Notes: generated from the sequence alone by a model not told the origin. A stretch of DNA of 64,000 nt from Apis mellifera (GCF_003254395.2 NC_037648.1:15252330-15316329); one strand, 5' to 3'. Positions 1-11,947 are shown, counted from the stretch's first letter. Program-made: numbers and translations.

Positions 1-811
1 CCGAAAACGCAGTCCAACGTGGAGGAAAGTGGGAAGGTCAATCGATCGCCTTTGAAACGGAACACCGACTTCTTCTTCATCTTCTTCTTCTTCTTCCAAC
101 TCCGTCGGCCATCGAAAGTTTCGAAAACGGTCCTCCGTACGCGGAGATATTTAAATCGATGTCGGAAGAGATTTCTATTCGTTTTATTAGAAGAATACGG
201 CCACTCTTTCGTCCATCTCTCGAAGGGTAACGAGGATGATTTTCTCTTCGAGGAAAATGAACATTTTTTTCAGAGTGCTTGCCACTGCCAAAGGGCCACT
301 TTATCCATCTTTTAATTGCTCCTCCTCGTTACACTCGTAGGGCGTGAATTCAATTAAGCTGAATAGGTAGCCCCGTTTTTTCCATATTGCATTGCAAAGT
401 GATGGACGACAAGTAGGGCGACGGAAAGTGATCCCAAGTGCGATTATCGCGTATATAAGAGTAATATTCTCCTTCGTCTTTCCACCATTCTTATCGTGAT
501 AAAACTTCTGATCGATCGATCATTCGCAATGGACAAAGGAGGGGAGGGGAGGGGAGGGTGGCAACCGCGGTGCCAAAATGCTCCCCTCGCGGAAAATGAT
601 GGGCCACCTTGAGATACGGTTTTCTCTCTGGTGCAAAGAGGCAAAGAAATCCGGGTCACCTCTTTCCTCCGCCACGGTCTTTGCCCTTTTTTTCCTTCTC
701 CTCGAACAGCCATTCCTCCCAGCGACGAGCTGATCTCCCGGAAGTGTCGCCTCCGGTACGGTTCTCCCCGTGTCGGCGACGACATACGAGGAAGAACACC
801 GATCGTTGTTG
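1..811. other. Upstream flank, no assignable gene
   Basis: I recognise no gene here. A 98-codon open frame on the plus strand (19-315) contains a run of phenylalanines encoded by a TTC microsatellite and matches nothing I know. A GC-richer patch at about 540-790 has overlapping open frames on both strands. It could be the edge of a promoter or an exon of a gene outside the window. The last 40 bases or so resemble the first unit of the array that follows. Confidence 0.5.
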
Positions 812-2545
812 CAAAATGGAAAATCGTTGTCTCCACTTCTGATAGTTCGCTCAGACGAAAAATACCTCCCATCTTCTGTAAATAAAATACCGATTATTAT
901 CCATAGAATTTATTCGAAGGGGAAAAATTTTGATAGATACTTTTTACCTTCTTAGAATTTTAAAAAAATAAATACCTCTGATCTTCTGCAAATTAAATAC
1001 CAATTATTATCATATACAGGGGAATTCTTTTTATCTTTTTATGATAGAATTTCGTCCAGAATTTAAAAAAAATAAATACTTCTGATTTCTGTAAATTAAA
1101 TACCAATTATTATCATGTACAAGGGAAGTTTATTCGAAGGAAAAAAATTTTGAAAGATTTTTTTTACCTTCTTATGAGAAAATTTCAACCAGAATTTTAA
1201 AAAAATTGTTGTTGGAAAATGGGAAATCATTGTCGCACTTCTGATAGTTCGCTCAGATGAAAAATACCTCTGATTTTCTGTAAATTAAACACTGATTATT
1301 ATCCAAACAAGGGAAATTTATTCAAAGGGGGAAAATTTTGAAAGATTCTTTTTACCTTCTTATGAGAGAATTTCGTCCAGGATTTTAAAAAAATAAATAC
1401 CTCTGATTTTTTTTATCTTCTTATGAGAGAATTTCATCCAGAATTTTAAAAAAATAAATACCTCCAATCTCTGCAAATTAAATACCGATTATTATCTATA
1501 CAGTTTATTTGAAGAGGAAAAATTTTGATAGATTCTTTTTACCTTCTTATAAGAGAATTTCATTCAGAATTTTAAAAAAATAAATACTTCTGATCTTCTG
1601 TAAATTAAATACTAATTATTATCATGTATAAGGGAAGTTTATTTGAAGGGAGAAAATTTTGAAAGATACTTTTTACCTTCTTATGAGAGAATTTCATCCA
1701 GAATTTTAAAAAAATCGTTGTTGGAAAATGGGAAACTATTGTCTCACTTCTGATAGTTCGCTCAGACAAAAAATACCTCTGATCTTCTAAATTAAACACT
1801 GATTATTATCCAAACAAGAGAAGTTTATTCGAAGGGGGAAAATTTTGAAAGATTCTTTTTACCTTCTTATGAGAGAATTTCATCCAGAATTTTAGAAAAA
1901 TAAATACCTCTGATTCTTTTTACCTTCTTATGAGAGAATTTCATCCAGAATTTTAAGAAAATAAATATGTCTGATCTTCTGTAAATTAAATACCGATTAT
2001 TATCTATACAGTTTATTTGAAGAGGAAAAATTTTGATAGATTCTTTTTACCTTCTTATGAGAGAATTTCATCCAGAATTTTAAAAAAATAAATACTTCTG
2101 ATCTCTGTAAATTAAATACTGATTATTATTATATACAAAGGAAGTTTATTCGAAGAGAGAAAATTTTGAAAGATTCTTTTTACCTTCTTATGAGAGAATT
2201 TCATTTAGAATTTTAAAAAAATAAATAGCTCTAATCTTCTGTAAATTAAATACCGATTATTATCCATATTGGGAAAAAATTCGAAGGAGAAAAATTTCGA
2301 AAGATTCTTTTTACCTTCTTAAGATAGAATTTCCTCCAGAATTTTAAAAAAATTGTTGCTGGAAATTGGGAAACCATTGTCTCATTTCTGATAATTCCCT
2401 CAGACGGAAAATACCTCTGATCTTCTGTAAATTAAATACTGATTATTATTCAAACAAGAGAAGTTTATTCGAAGGGGAAAAATTTCGAAAGATTCTTTTT
2501 ACGATAGAATTTCGTTCAGAATTTTAAAAAAAATACGAAAATTAA
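812..2545. repeat. Decayed minisatellite with higher-order structure
   Basis: A subunit built around 'ccagaattttaaaaaaataa', 'ttctttttaccttcttatga' and 'ctgtaaattaaataccgatt' recurs about a dozen times between 850 and 2530, roughly every 60-190 bases. A longer unit starting with 'cgttgttgg' and 'tgatagttcgctcaga' recurs near 812, 1206, 1713 and 2352. This points to duplication of blocks of subunits. No coding capacity is evident. Confidence 0.85.
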
Positions 2546-3789
2546 CATTATACCTCGTTCATTCAACGTTCCCTTCACTTTGAATAATTTGGATTTCAGA
2601 TAATTTAGATCCATGGCGAGGAATCAGATTGATCGTCTTCAAAAGATCTAAAAATGGAATAAAAATTAAGAAAAAGATTAGGAGACCGAATCTTGGAGGA
2701 ATGAATTTACGGAGGGGGATTAACGTTCCTTTGAAATCCGTATATCGTAGGGAGAGAGAGAAAAATCGTATAGTTTCACCAATTCTCTGGACGATCCTTA
2801 TTCTTATCTCGGGTTACTTGCAGGCTGATCGCACAACTTCTTGCTTCTGTGGTAGGGTATCATCGATTCTCTTTACTTCGATGCTTTCTTTGCTCGCGGA
2901 TAAAACCCATGGGGACGGCTACCTATTCTTGAAAAACGTGTAGAATAATTGCTTTTAGGCGGTCGAGTCACCTTAGAGACACTTTGTCTTCTCCTTTATT
3001 GCTTTTTTTTTTCGTCATTCGATGGAGAATAGAATGCCCTCTGTTCTCAATTTATTTATTTAATGGCGGATTAGCTTAATTTCGACTCGAGTACTGGAAG
3101 AAAAAAGATTTTTTAACGTTAGGTTATATATCATTTTTGGAAACGAAAGGGATAGAAAGAGAAATGTATGAAAAGATATTAATAGGAACAATTTTCGAAA
3201 CGAGTCCTATCGATATCCCGAATGACAGCAGGATTGAAAGAACAAAGGATACCCGAGCAAGGATCTAGCATGGCGACAGCGACGCGAAAAGAGGAAAAGT
3301 AATCTTTCCCTCGAGTGGACCGAGAGCGAGAGCCTGTTCGAATTTCATTCCGTGAGATACGATTGAAAAATCCTTCCTCTCGAATTTGCCAAGTTGCATT
3401 CGATATATCTTGCAATTGTTCGTGAAATATTAAAGAAACGTTCGTTTTCGAGAAAAATCACTTGCTCCTGCTTTTCTATTTTCAATCTTTGATTGTATTG
3501 ACATTTGATAGAAAAGAAACACTTTGAAACACTCGTTTCAATAACAAGTAGTAAGACTATTGTCGTTTATTTCAATCTCGAACCTTGGTGTTTGTCAAGT
3601 TGAAATATAATATCGTTAAAAATTTCGAGATAACGTTTTAATATAATAATAATAAAAGAAAAGAACGAAAGAACGTTAAATGTAATTGTACTAATTTAAT
3701 TATATACACATTTCTTTTAACATCACACAATTTTTTGTAATAATTTTTTATGCGTGTTACACATTAAGGTTAGAACAAACTTACTAGAG
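2546..3789. other. Noncoding interval upstream of eag
   Basis: Single-copy sequence. A 104-codon open frame (2629-2943) is lysine and arginine rich, with no recognisable domain and no splice or promoter context. The stretch 2810-2960 has higher GC than its surroundings and could be a conserved noncoding element. I see no gene. Confidence 0.4.
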
Positions 3790-3877
3790 TCGATATCGGT
3801 CGGCAATGGTTTAAATTATCGATACTTGATCGATAATCGGACGGTGGCGCCACACTGTCTGTCAAATATTACTAATT
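3790..3877 (+). promoter_or_regulatory. Promoter-like block with DRE motif
   Basis: The perfect DRE octamer TATCGATA lies at 3817-3824. A second ATCGATA lies a few bases downstream, and a GGCGCC-containing patch follows at 3845-3852. DRE is the binding motif of the insect factor DREF and is common in housekeeping promoters. About 50 bases after it is an ATG in a good start context. That a promoter acts here is inferred from motif spacing alone. Confidence 0.4.
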
Positions 3878-3894
3878 ATGGCGGGCAAGACGAG
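3878..3894 (+). CDS. Possible first coding exon of a 47-residue microprotein
   Basis: An ATG with A at -3 and G at +4 opens a 17-base exon (M-A-G-K-T plus two bases) that ends at AG before the donor GTGACG (3895). Joining it to the acceptor at 6174-6175 keeps an open frame to a TGA at 6300-6302. Without splicing the frame hits TGA after six codons. I do not recognise the peptide. It may be a spliced small protein, an upstream ORF in the eag leader, or a chance alignment of splice motifs. Confidence 0.25.
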
Positions 3895-4713
3895 GTGACG
3901 TTCGTGCTGTGCAAATTTGTTTACGTATGAAAATAAAGGAAAGCAATTGCCATGAAACAATTCGACGTAATTACCGTTTACGAAAGCCACATCACTGCAC
4001 AAAATTCGATAATTCGAAGGTATCGTAACAAAAATTTTCAATAATTCAACTGATTCAACATTTTAACCTGAAAATGGTGGGCCACAAACCCTCAATATTT
4101 CAGAGGTACGATCGATTCGAGAGCACTAGAAAAACGTTTTAGCTTCGAGAATGATCGGTGAATAAACGTTACATCATTAAAAAGACGTTGATTGAAAGAA
4201 ATTTGTAATATGATTGTTTTCAATCTTTTGTTGAGCTTTCGAGTGTAATTTCCAGAGTATCGAATTATACGATTCCTATTATTTGTCTTTTCAATCGGAA
4301 ATGTATATTTTTCTTGCATTTTGTTACCAAATGTTGCGTATCGTCATAGAAAAGAAATAGGTTAGGAATTTGAGATTTTTTCAACAAAGGCGTCACATTG
4401 AATATTATCGATACTTATAAAATTAATTCGTTATTTGAAACTTTATACAGTTTTTATTCACTTTGTTACGTGTCATTTTCTTCGTGTTGGATTTTATTAT
4501 CGAATAAAAAAAAAAGTAGGGAAACAGAACCTTCCTATTACGTTCGTTTCGAGTGTGACAACCATTAAAACCGTTTCACGATGGTGCAGTATCTGGACAG
4601 AATTTTATCGTCGATCAAATACTTCCGACCCAATTATTCTCGTCTTTCTGAAAGCTTGAGAAACAACAACCATGATGCATTTTTACATTGCTCCTTCCCG
4701 TAAATCGCTGTTT

Positions 4714-6150
4714 CGTGTGAACGCGACTTTACAAATTTATAATACGATATCTTCAATCAGTAAGAAAAATTGTTTTAATTAATAGTGCAATTCTAACCTT
4801 CTTCCATTAACAATCTTATATTTTTTTTCAAACATAATAACAATATCGTGTAAATAAGACTTTACAAATTCATAATACGATATTTTCAATCGGTAAGAAA
4901 AATTCTAACCTTCTTCCAATAACAATCGTATTTTTTTTTAAACATAGTAACAATATCTATTATATATAACAATATCATTTCGTGTAAACGTGACTTTACA
5001 AATTCATAATACAATATCTCCAAGAAAAATTGTTTAATCTTTTAATAATGCAATTCTAACCTTTTTCCAATAATAATCGTATTTTTTTTTTAAACGTAAT
5101 ATCTATTATATATAACAATATCGTTTCGTGTAAACGTGACTTTACAAATTTATATTATACGATATCTCCAAGAAAAATTCTTTAATCTTTTAATAGTATA
5201 ATAGTGCAATTCTAACCTTTTTCCATTAACAATTGTATTTTTTTTTAAATATAATATCTATTATATAACAATATTATTTCGTATAAACGCGACTTTACAA
5301 ATTCATAATACAATATCTCCAAGAAAAATTGTTTAATCTTTTAATAATGCAATTCTAACCTTCTTTCAATAACAATCGTATTTTTTTTAAACAAAATAAC
5401 AATATTATTATTTATAACAATATCGTTTCGTGTAAACGTGACTTTACAAATTTATAGTACGATATCTCCAAGAAAAATTGTTTAATCTTTTAATAATGCA
5501 ATTATAACCTTTTTCCAATAATAAAATAACAATATTTTTTTTTTAAACAAAATAACAATATTATTATATATAACAATATCGTTTCGTGTAAACGCGACTT
5601 TACAAATTCAAAGTACAATATTTTCAATCAGTAAGAAAAATTCTTTTAATAGTGCAATTCTAACCTTCTTTCAATAACAATCGTATTTTTTTTTAAACAA
5701 AATAATAATATTATTATTTATAATAATATCGTTTCGTGTAAATGCGACTTTACAAATTCATAATACGATATCTTCAATTAGTAAGAAAAATTTTTTTAAT
5801 AGTGCAATTATAACCTTTTTCCAATAACAAAATAACAATATTTCTTTTTTAAACAAAATAACAATATTATTATTTATAACAATATCGTTTCGTGTAAACG
5901 CGCCTTTACAAATTCATAATACGATATCTTCAATTAATAAGAAAAATTCTTTTAATAGTGCAATTATAACCTTTTTCCAATAACAATCATATATATTTTT
6001 TTTAAATATAATAACAATATCGTTTCATGTAAACGCGACTTTACAAATTCATAATTCGATACCTTCAATTGATAAAAAAAATTCTTTTAATAGTGCAATT
6101 CTAACCTTTTTCCAATAACAATAATATATATTTTTTAAACAAAATAACAA
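4714..6150. repeat. Minisatellite array, period about 130-155 bp
   Basis: About ten copies of a unit containing 'acgcgactttacaaattcat', 'aatacgatatcttcaat', 'agtgcaattctaacctt' and a T-run followed by AACAATATCG. The gcgact segment recurs near 4720, 4855, 4990, 5135, 5285, 5435, 5590, 5745, 5895 and 6030. The array fills most of the gap between the promoter-like block at 3.8 kb and the leader exon candidate at 6176. Confidence 0.9.
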
Positions 6151-6175
6151 TATCGTCTATTTTCTTTGATTGCAG

Positions 6176-6302
6176 ATTATCTTTACCCAGAAGAAAAATT
6201 TTCACGCATTGGATATTCGAATTTTCCGAATTTGAATCATCCTCGAAGTTGACACCGCTACCCTCGAAGGAAGATCGCGTCGATCGTGAAATCGGACGAT
6301 GA
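6176..6302 (+). CDS. Possible second coding exon of the microprotein
   Basis: It follows a good acceptor (pyrimidine-rich 'ctattttctttgattgcag', AG at 6174-6175). Read in the phase left by 3878-3894, it gives 41 codons plus TGA at 6300-6302. The peptide is basic at its start (PRRK), has an aromatic stretch (FTHWIFEFSEF) and a charged C-terminus. No family is recognised. The 127 bases are more GC-rich than the array before them, which fits an exon, but coding status is unproven. Confidence 0.25.
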
Positions 6303-6781
6303 AGATGTGATCGAGAATTTTTATCCGACTACGTTCCCCTGTTTAAGGGATGTCCTCCTCCGCGGGCACGAGCTGCACCGACGCCGAGGAGGACGCCGAG
6401 GATGTGGAGAACGAGGTGGCAGGTAGCGCGCAGTCGTCCAATTACTTGCCGTCGGGTATCCGTGATAGCGCGCGCGATCACCTGGAAGGACTGCGGTTAG
6501 ATGGGTCATCGATCGTGCGTCCGCCAGCCGAGGACACTTCCGCGAGCCCATCGTTGTCGTGGTCGGTGCCTCGATAAATCCGGATCATCGCCCTCCCCCA
6601 CCTCCCCACCCGTACCCCCCTCTTCGCCCGCGAGGAAGATCTTTCACCGAGGCCCAACGCCAGCTTCCCATCCTTCATCACTGGCCACATCCACGAAGGA
6701 CGCGGAGCTGGAGCACGCGACAAGCTGGGGGAGGTGTGTGAACGCTGGTCGTTGGACCAACGGAGGACCGTTCGTGTTCAG
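6176..6781 (+). other. Candidate 5' leader exon of eag
   Basis: A GC-rich block is bounded by an acceptor at 6175 and a TTCAG|GTGACG donor at 6782. It contains a 75-codon open frame (6350-6577) that is acidic and serine rich, and a second overlapping frame (6501-6785) rich in proline and serine. Neither resembles a known domain. The simplest reading is a noncoding or upstream-ORF-bearing leader exon of eag, whose start codon lies 780 bases downstream. Transcript data would settle it. Confidence 0.4.
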
Positions 6782-6981
6782 GTGACGATAGAGACGTCTA
6801 GGTTAAAACCAGGCGGATCCTCAAATCGTCCGAGATTCGTTCCTGGATAATTCGCGTTCTACCACCCGTTGTATTTCTTCTTTCTTCTATTTTTCTCTTT
6901 CTTCCTTCCTTCCTTTCTTTCCTTTTCCCTTCTCGTATCTTCTTTCCGCGATATCCGATCTGATAATTCGTGTATTATATG

Positions 6982-6985
6982 TGTG

Positions 6986-7023
<38 letters not shown>

Positions 7024-7031
7024 AAGAGAGA
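6982..7031. repeat. TA/GA compound microsatellite
   Basis: A run of GT and TA dinucleotides passes directly into a GA run. It sits at the upstream edge of the eag leader. A pyrimidine-rich stretch at 6866-6930 precedes it, so the TATAG at its centre might also act as an acceptor. Confidence 0.9.
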
Positions 7032-7561
7032 AAACACTGGACATCGCGCTAGAGAGTATCGTGGAAGGACTGTGGAGTGACGAGTTCGAAGGTCCCGGTT
7101 CACGCGCCATATAGATCGTGCGAACTAACTCGGCAAGGATTAACGCGAATGTGCGCGGGACAATTGGTTGACGTTTGATATATATCGTACAGTGTGTTTG
7201 GTAAGGGAAGACGGCAGAACGCCACAGTGGTTGTTCTCGTTTGGACCAGTTCCAGGCGGATGTGAAACCGCTGCCGACAAGTGATATTACGGCCGATACC
7301 ACAATGGTGAACTATCCTCGGATCATGACATTCAGTTAGTGATCGTGTGCATCCCCACGTTGTCGCGCGTGTGCATTTGTGCGGATAAAAAAAGAAGGAT
7401 AGAAGGGAGGGGGAGGGGGGAGGGGGGAGTGATCGATGAAAGAAGGTTGTCGTTGTTGGACATGAGGCGAGGAAAACAGCACGTGTTCGTCGTAGCCAGA
7501 GGCTGGACGAGATCCTGATAGCCGCAGCGACCAGGATCCGGGATCATTCAAGGAAGAAAGG
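7031..7561 (+). other. eag: eag 5' leader with two upstream ORFs
   Basis: GC-rich sequence runs directly into the eag start codon. It contains two short upstream ORFs: ATG at 7304 (11 codons, stop ending 7339) and ATG at 7462 (18 codons, stop ending 7518). Both end before the channel ATG and could lower translation of the main frame. A G-rich run at 7406-7428 may form secondary structure. The transcription start cannot be fixed from sequence alone. Confidence 0.55.
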
Positions 7562-7640
7562 ATGCCAGGGGGGCGCAGGGGCCTGGTCGCCCCGCAAAAC
7601 ACATTCCTCGAGAACATCATACGACGGAGCAGCAGTCAAC
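7562..7640 (+). CDS. eag: eag exon 1: N-terminal cap of the eag domain
   Basis: This exon encodes residues 1-26, starting MPGGRRGLVAPQNTFLENII, plus one base. It is the characteristic N-terminal cap of EAG-type channels, which packs against the PAS and cyclic-nucleotide-homology domains and slows deactivation. The ATG has A at -3 and matches the expected family start. The donor is GTGAGT at 7641. The split codon C|CT joins exactly to exon 2, about 36 kb downstream. Confidence 0.95.
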
Positions 7641-9538
7641 GTGAGTAACTGCTACACGAGACTTTTGCTTGGTTTCTTTTTCCGATCGATCGATCATTCC
7701 ACCGAGTCATAACCGAGTCTTTTTCTTCTTCGTCGATTCATCGAACACGGATAGGAGGGAGGAAACAGAGAGCGGGGAGAAAAGCGAAAGAGAAGAGGAA
7801 AATGGAGACGAATCGATTCTCATTCGAGGTTTTGCATAAGAATTTATGGGATTTTCTCGTGAAGAGTGCGTGCTCTTTCGTACTTCTCTCCTTCCTCTCT
7901 CTCTCTCTCTCTCTCTGTTTCTCCTCGTTGCGGAAATAGGTCAAGCTAATAACTTTACGTAACTGCGGCAAGTGTGGAGAGATAAAAGTTACCTCCGTAT
8001 AACGAGATTACTCGCGATGACCATGGTAGATTCCGCTTCGTTACACGGTTTAACCCTTTTGATACACGCGGAGGCCGTAGTCGAAAAGTGGACATACTAT
8101 AAGCCTGTGTAAAATGATTACTTACATCTTGTCTATTGACTTTTGCATCCTTATTTATACAATTGATGAAACAACGATTATTCGATGTTTATTCGATGAT
8201 GATAGGAATCGAGCAGTCACGCGCGGCTAGTACGATGAATTTTAATAAACAAGAAAACAACGTCGTTTACATTTGGGAGTTTCAAATTATTACAACGATG
8301 ATACTCTATTTAATTCCAAACGCGATAAATATCAATATACGCAACGAGAATAAATATAATTATAATTATACTCGTTAATGAAATGGATAATAAATAAGGA
8401 GGAACGATTTTTCCAAATTATTCGCAAATATCGTTCACGGAACGATTGTTGTATCGTTGTTGTTCGCTTTTCTATCTCGTCGAGGGATATTTAATTAATA
8501 TAATTGGATGAGAAACGTGTATTTTACGATATCTGTTTCTGTGCCTTTTATCGCGTTTGTTTGGATTCACGGTACACGTGTGAAGTAACCGAGCGTTAAT
8601 TGGCCTTCCTTCAAACTTAAAGTGCACACGACCGACTTTTTTTTGCGATCATATATTTTTCCTCGAATTGAAAATGTAACGTGTACCGTCCGTTCGTAGC
8701 AAGATGGCTAGGCAAACTGTGCGTTCTATTCCCCCTCTCCTGCCGTCACGTACTGTTGTTATTGGTCGAAGAAAGTGACAAAGATCGACGATGGACACAT
8801 CGAGACAGAGTGAAATAGAATAATCGGACAACACTGCTCAAACGATTGTCAATTATAAACAAGCAGAATTTTTTTGATTGGAAGATTAATGTTGTAAAGT
8901 TATTTATTTCACTTTATCTATGAACTTTTATCACTATCTTGAGTTAATAATCACGATACGTGTCAAAAAATGTAGAATGACAGAGTGAAACTCAGAATTA
9001 AATTAAGTCTTTTGTATATAATCTCGATATGATTCTTTTCACAACAGCGAACAATACGATCGAAAAGTCATATGCGTCGAGTCTAAGCGAAAAAATTAAT
9101 GGAATAGAATAAAAAGATTCTATCGGAATCGAATCTTTCATATTTTTAATGAAATAATCGACGTGCAATTTCATTTCTATGAAATATATTCGGAAAGTAT
9201 TTTCTTCGAAGGATCGAGAGTTTCCTCGACAGCGAGGAAAAAATTGTCGGACCACGGTTCATCGGCGGTGGTCAAAGGTCACCGAGGATGAATAAGCCGT
9301 TGCAAAAGGGTTAAACCAAGTGTAAATGCCCACGGCATTGACCCATTAACCAATAGCATATCTCAGATTCTCAAGATCCATGGATATGAACACTGTGTCT
9401 GGAACCTGAATTAAATTATAGCAACATACGCATAAGAACAAGTCTCGATGAAATAATCGCGTGGTTTCACATAAATGAGCGCGAATATAGAAATCATTCA
9501 AAATTCGATGCGGCGTCGACTTTATTTCAGGCGTAACT
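7641..9538. other. eag intron 1, first part
   Basis: Noncoding, with the intron donor at 7641. It includes a CT run near 7895-7915 and a GC-richer patch at 9240-9410 that holds a direct repeat of the nuclear-receptor half-site spaced by one base (9269-9281). No exon or gene is evident. Confidence 0.6.
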
Positions 9539-9539
9539 A

Positions 9540-9975
9540 CTCGTTGGTAACTAGCCGGCCAGGTTGCCTACGTGCAGGCGTTTCTAGCATCAATTTACAA
9601 TAAATCGCACCCGATATTTTTATAATCTAATTTTCACATTAATTTCAATTAATTTCGATAGAATTAACTTTTAAAAATTGTCGTAGCTGATGTAATATAA
9701 AAATTTCGATGTATCAAAATTTTTATTTTCAAATTATTTGGAATCTCTTTGTCTTCGTATCAAGAAAGTATCTTCGGTTAAACTGGTTGCCTGCGTACAG
9801 GCTCTGATGTCAACTTGCACTAACTTGTAATATTTTTTTATACGTTTAAACATTTACTTTTAATTTCGATACGTAGAACCGACTTTTTAAACTTAAGTAA
9901 TTTAAGAACTTTGACATATTAGAATTTTTTACTTTCAAATCGATTTGAAACGTTCTCGTCTCTGCTCATCAAGAA
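9540..9975. repeat. Diverged tandem duplication, unit about 210 bp
   Basis: The two halves start with 'ggttgcctacgtgcaggc' (about 9562) and 'ggttgcctgcgtacaggc' (about 9790). They keep the same order of landmarks: cat/tgtcaa, tttcgata, gaatt/accgac, atcaagaa. The divergence suggests an old event. Confidence 0.65.
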
Positions 9976-10589
9976 CCCGTCGGAATTCTATCCACTCGAA
10001 ATGTAGAATACCCGTCAAGTTTTCGTATAATTAATCTCTGGGGGCGTTTTCGTTCCCGCATATGAAACCGGAAATCACTCGATCACCACCATTTTTAAAA
10101 GCTTGGATTCTCGGGATTTTTTACTATCGTTTCTCGATATTTCTTCGCAATCGGTGACAAACGTTCCACCTTGGGACAAAGATAGAGAATATCGGGCGGC
10201 CGTAAGGGCCGTGCCACGTACCTCCAGAGGCTCGTATCAAAGAGTGTCCCATTTCGATACGACTTTGGCTTACGGAAATGGTAATGGTATCGATATCTCT
10301 GAGAATTTTTGCCAGCTGGCCCCACCGCTATGTAACTTTGAACTTTCGGTATTTCGTTACCTTTATTAGGTCGATACACGTGACACCTCGTTCCTCCAAA
10401 TAAAAGTTTAGTCTTAGTTTTCTTAATCCAATAGAATTCTTCGATCCTCCAATTTTGTTCCAAATTTGTCTCGACCCTTTCACTCGCGAATTCTTTCGCG
10501 ATTTCTATTTTAATTACAACTTTTTTTTTCTTATAATTCTCTTTATATATAAATTTCATTTAAATTTCGAAATATTATCCATTCGCTTC
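9976..10589. other. eag intron 1, noncoding
   Basis: A GC-richer island at 10150-10330 contains open frames on both strands with no recognisable protein. The rest is AT-rich. It may hold a conserved noncoding element. Confidence 0.45.
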
Positions 10590-11255
10590 CTAATCTTTTC
10601 CTTCAAATGTAAATAAAATTAAACAAAATTGCATTATTATTATATTGCACATGTTTATTATTAAATTATTATTATATATCATTATTATTATTAAATTATT
10701 ATTATTAAATTATATTATAATCAATTATTATTAAATTTTCAAACAAGGCTTGGAAAATTTCTTTTAACGAAAATCTTGGCCGATTCAACTTCTGGAAAGA
10801 CAGGGTTTCGAACATTCCTCAGAGCTGGGGGCATAAGCCCGACTTTCGACCTATTCTCCACAGTTTTTCCACTGGGACTGGGTCGAAACTCGAAATCATG
10901 TTGTCAACGCATTCGATCCGTTCTGAGATCAACACGTTCAATTTTCGATTGTTCTAGGTGAGGTGTTGACATGTATAATCGAGGTGGAATTATTTATTTA
11001 TACATCTAAAAATTATTTAAAATTGTATAAATTAAAAATTTAAATGCAACATAAATATTTATTTATTTTTTTGGTCACGTGTTCATAAAAATTTCTCATC
11101 AAAAATCTTATACATGTAAGAAATAATTTTTTAATGGTTGAAATGAAATAAATTTAAGTAATTTTTTATCTTTAATTTTACTTGTTAAAATAACATGTGC
11201 AATAATAATAATGCAATTTTGTTCGATTTTATTTACATTTGAAGGAAAAGATTAG
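10590..11255. mobile_element. Inverted-repeat element, about 666 bp (MITE-like)
   Basis: Arms 10590-10654 and 11193-11255 are near-perfect reverse complements over about 63 bases; both contain 'ctaatcttttccttcaaatg' and 'acaaaattgcattattatta' when read in one orientation. The only differences are a dinucleotide change and a two-base indel. The interior has no transposase frame. This fits a non-autonomous DNA transposon or a long inverted repeat. No target-site duplication is clear. Confidence 0.6.
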
Positions 11256-11589
11256 AAAGAATCGAGAAGAAATTCCATTATTTTTCCCCTACATAATTCA
11301 AAGTTTTAAAAAATGTTTTGAAAGCAGATTTGAAAAATCTGATCGCGAGAGATATTTTGGATCAATAATAATAAATTTCTTCTCGATAATATTTTTTAAA
11401 AAAATCCGATAAAAATTATGATAATTTTTCTTTTCGTAAAAATCCACTATCTATCTACGATACGCTTTCCAGCATCGCGAATCAATGCTTTTAAAAAATA
11501 AATATTTTTTAGTTTGAAAAAAAATCCTTCAAATAAAAATTTAAATTTTCTCGTAAAAAAAATCCGAAATCTGAAAAAATCTAAAAAAT
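11256..11589. other. eag intron 1, AT-rich, no gene
   Basis: AT-rich sequence with A-runs. Nothing functional is recognised. Confidence 0.5.
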
Positions 11590-11947
11590 CCAACACGGAC
11601 GAATGTTTTTCGTCCGTAGAGTATATCGGGAGTATCGGCGTACTTTATCTCGCGCAAGAGCGTAAACCACTTTCCCTCTCGTTCGCACTTCTTTCCGCGG
11701 TCCTTATACACAGGTTGTTACGTCCTCCAATTCAAACGTGCCGAGAATAAATTAACTAGCGACGAGAGCGAGAGAGAGAGAGAGAGAGGGAGGGAGGGAG
11801 GGAGGGGAGAGAGAGCGAAAGAGCGAGAGAGAGAGTTCGTCAAGAGTCACAACAGTCACGTAGCCTGCTCTCGCGGTGTTTTTCGTCCTCGTGGAAAAAC
11901 GGTTGTGCGACTCTCATAAGGGAAGGAAGGGGAGGGGGGGGGGGCAG
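11590..11947 (+). promoter_or_regulatory. GAGA-rich promoter-like island with donor
   Basis: A GC-rich block holds a long GA/GGGA run (11763-11835), the type of site bound by GAGA factor. It is followed by about 100 bases of balanced composition and a GGGGCAG|GTATGC donor at 11948. This looks like a first exon with its promoter inside eag intron 1. No ATG in a good context precedes the donor, so it would be noncoding. It could equally be an enhancer. Confidence 0.3.

Noticed and set aside
6859..7302. 147-codon minus-strand frame over the eag leader
   Set aside because: It is antisense to the leader, contains repeats from TA and GA runs, and has no recognisable domain.
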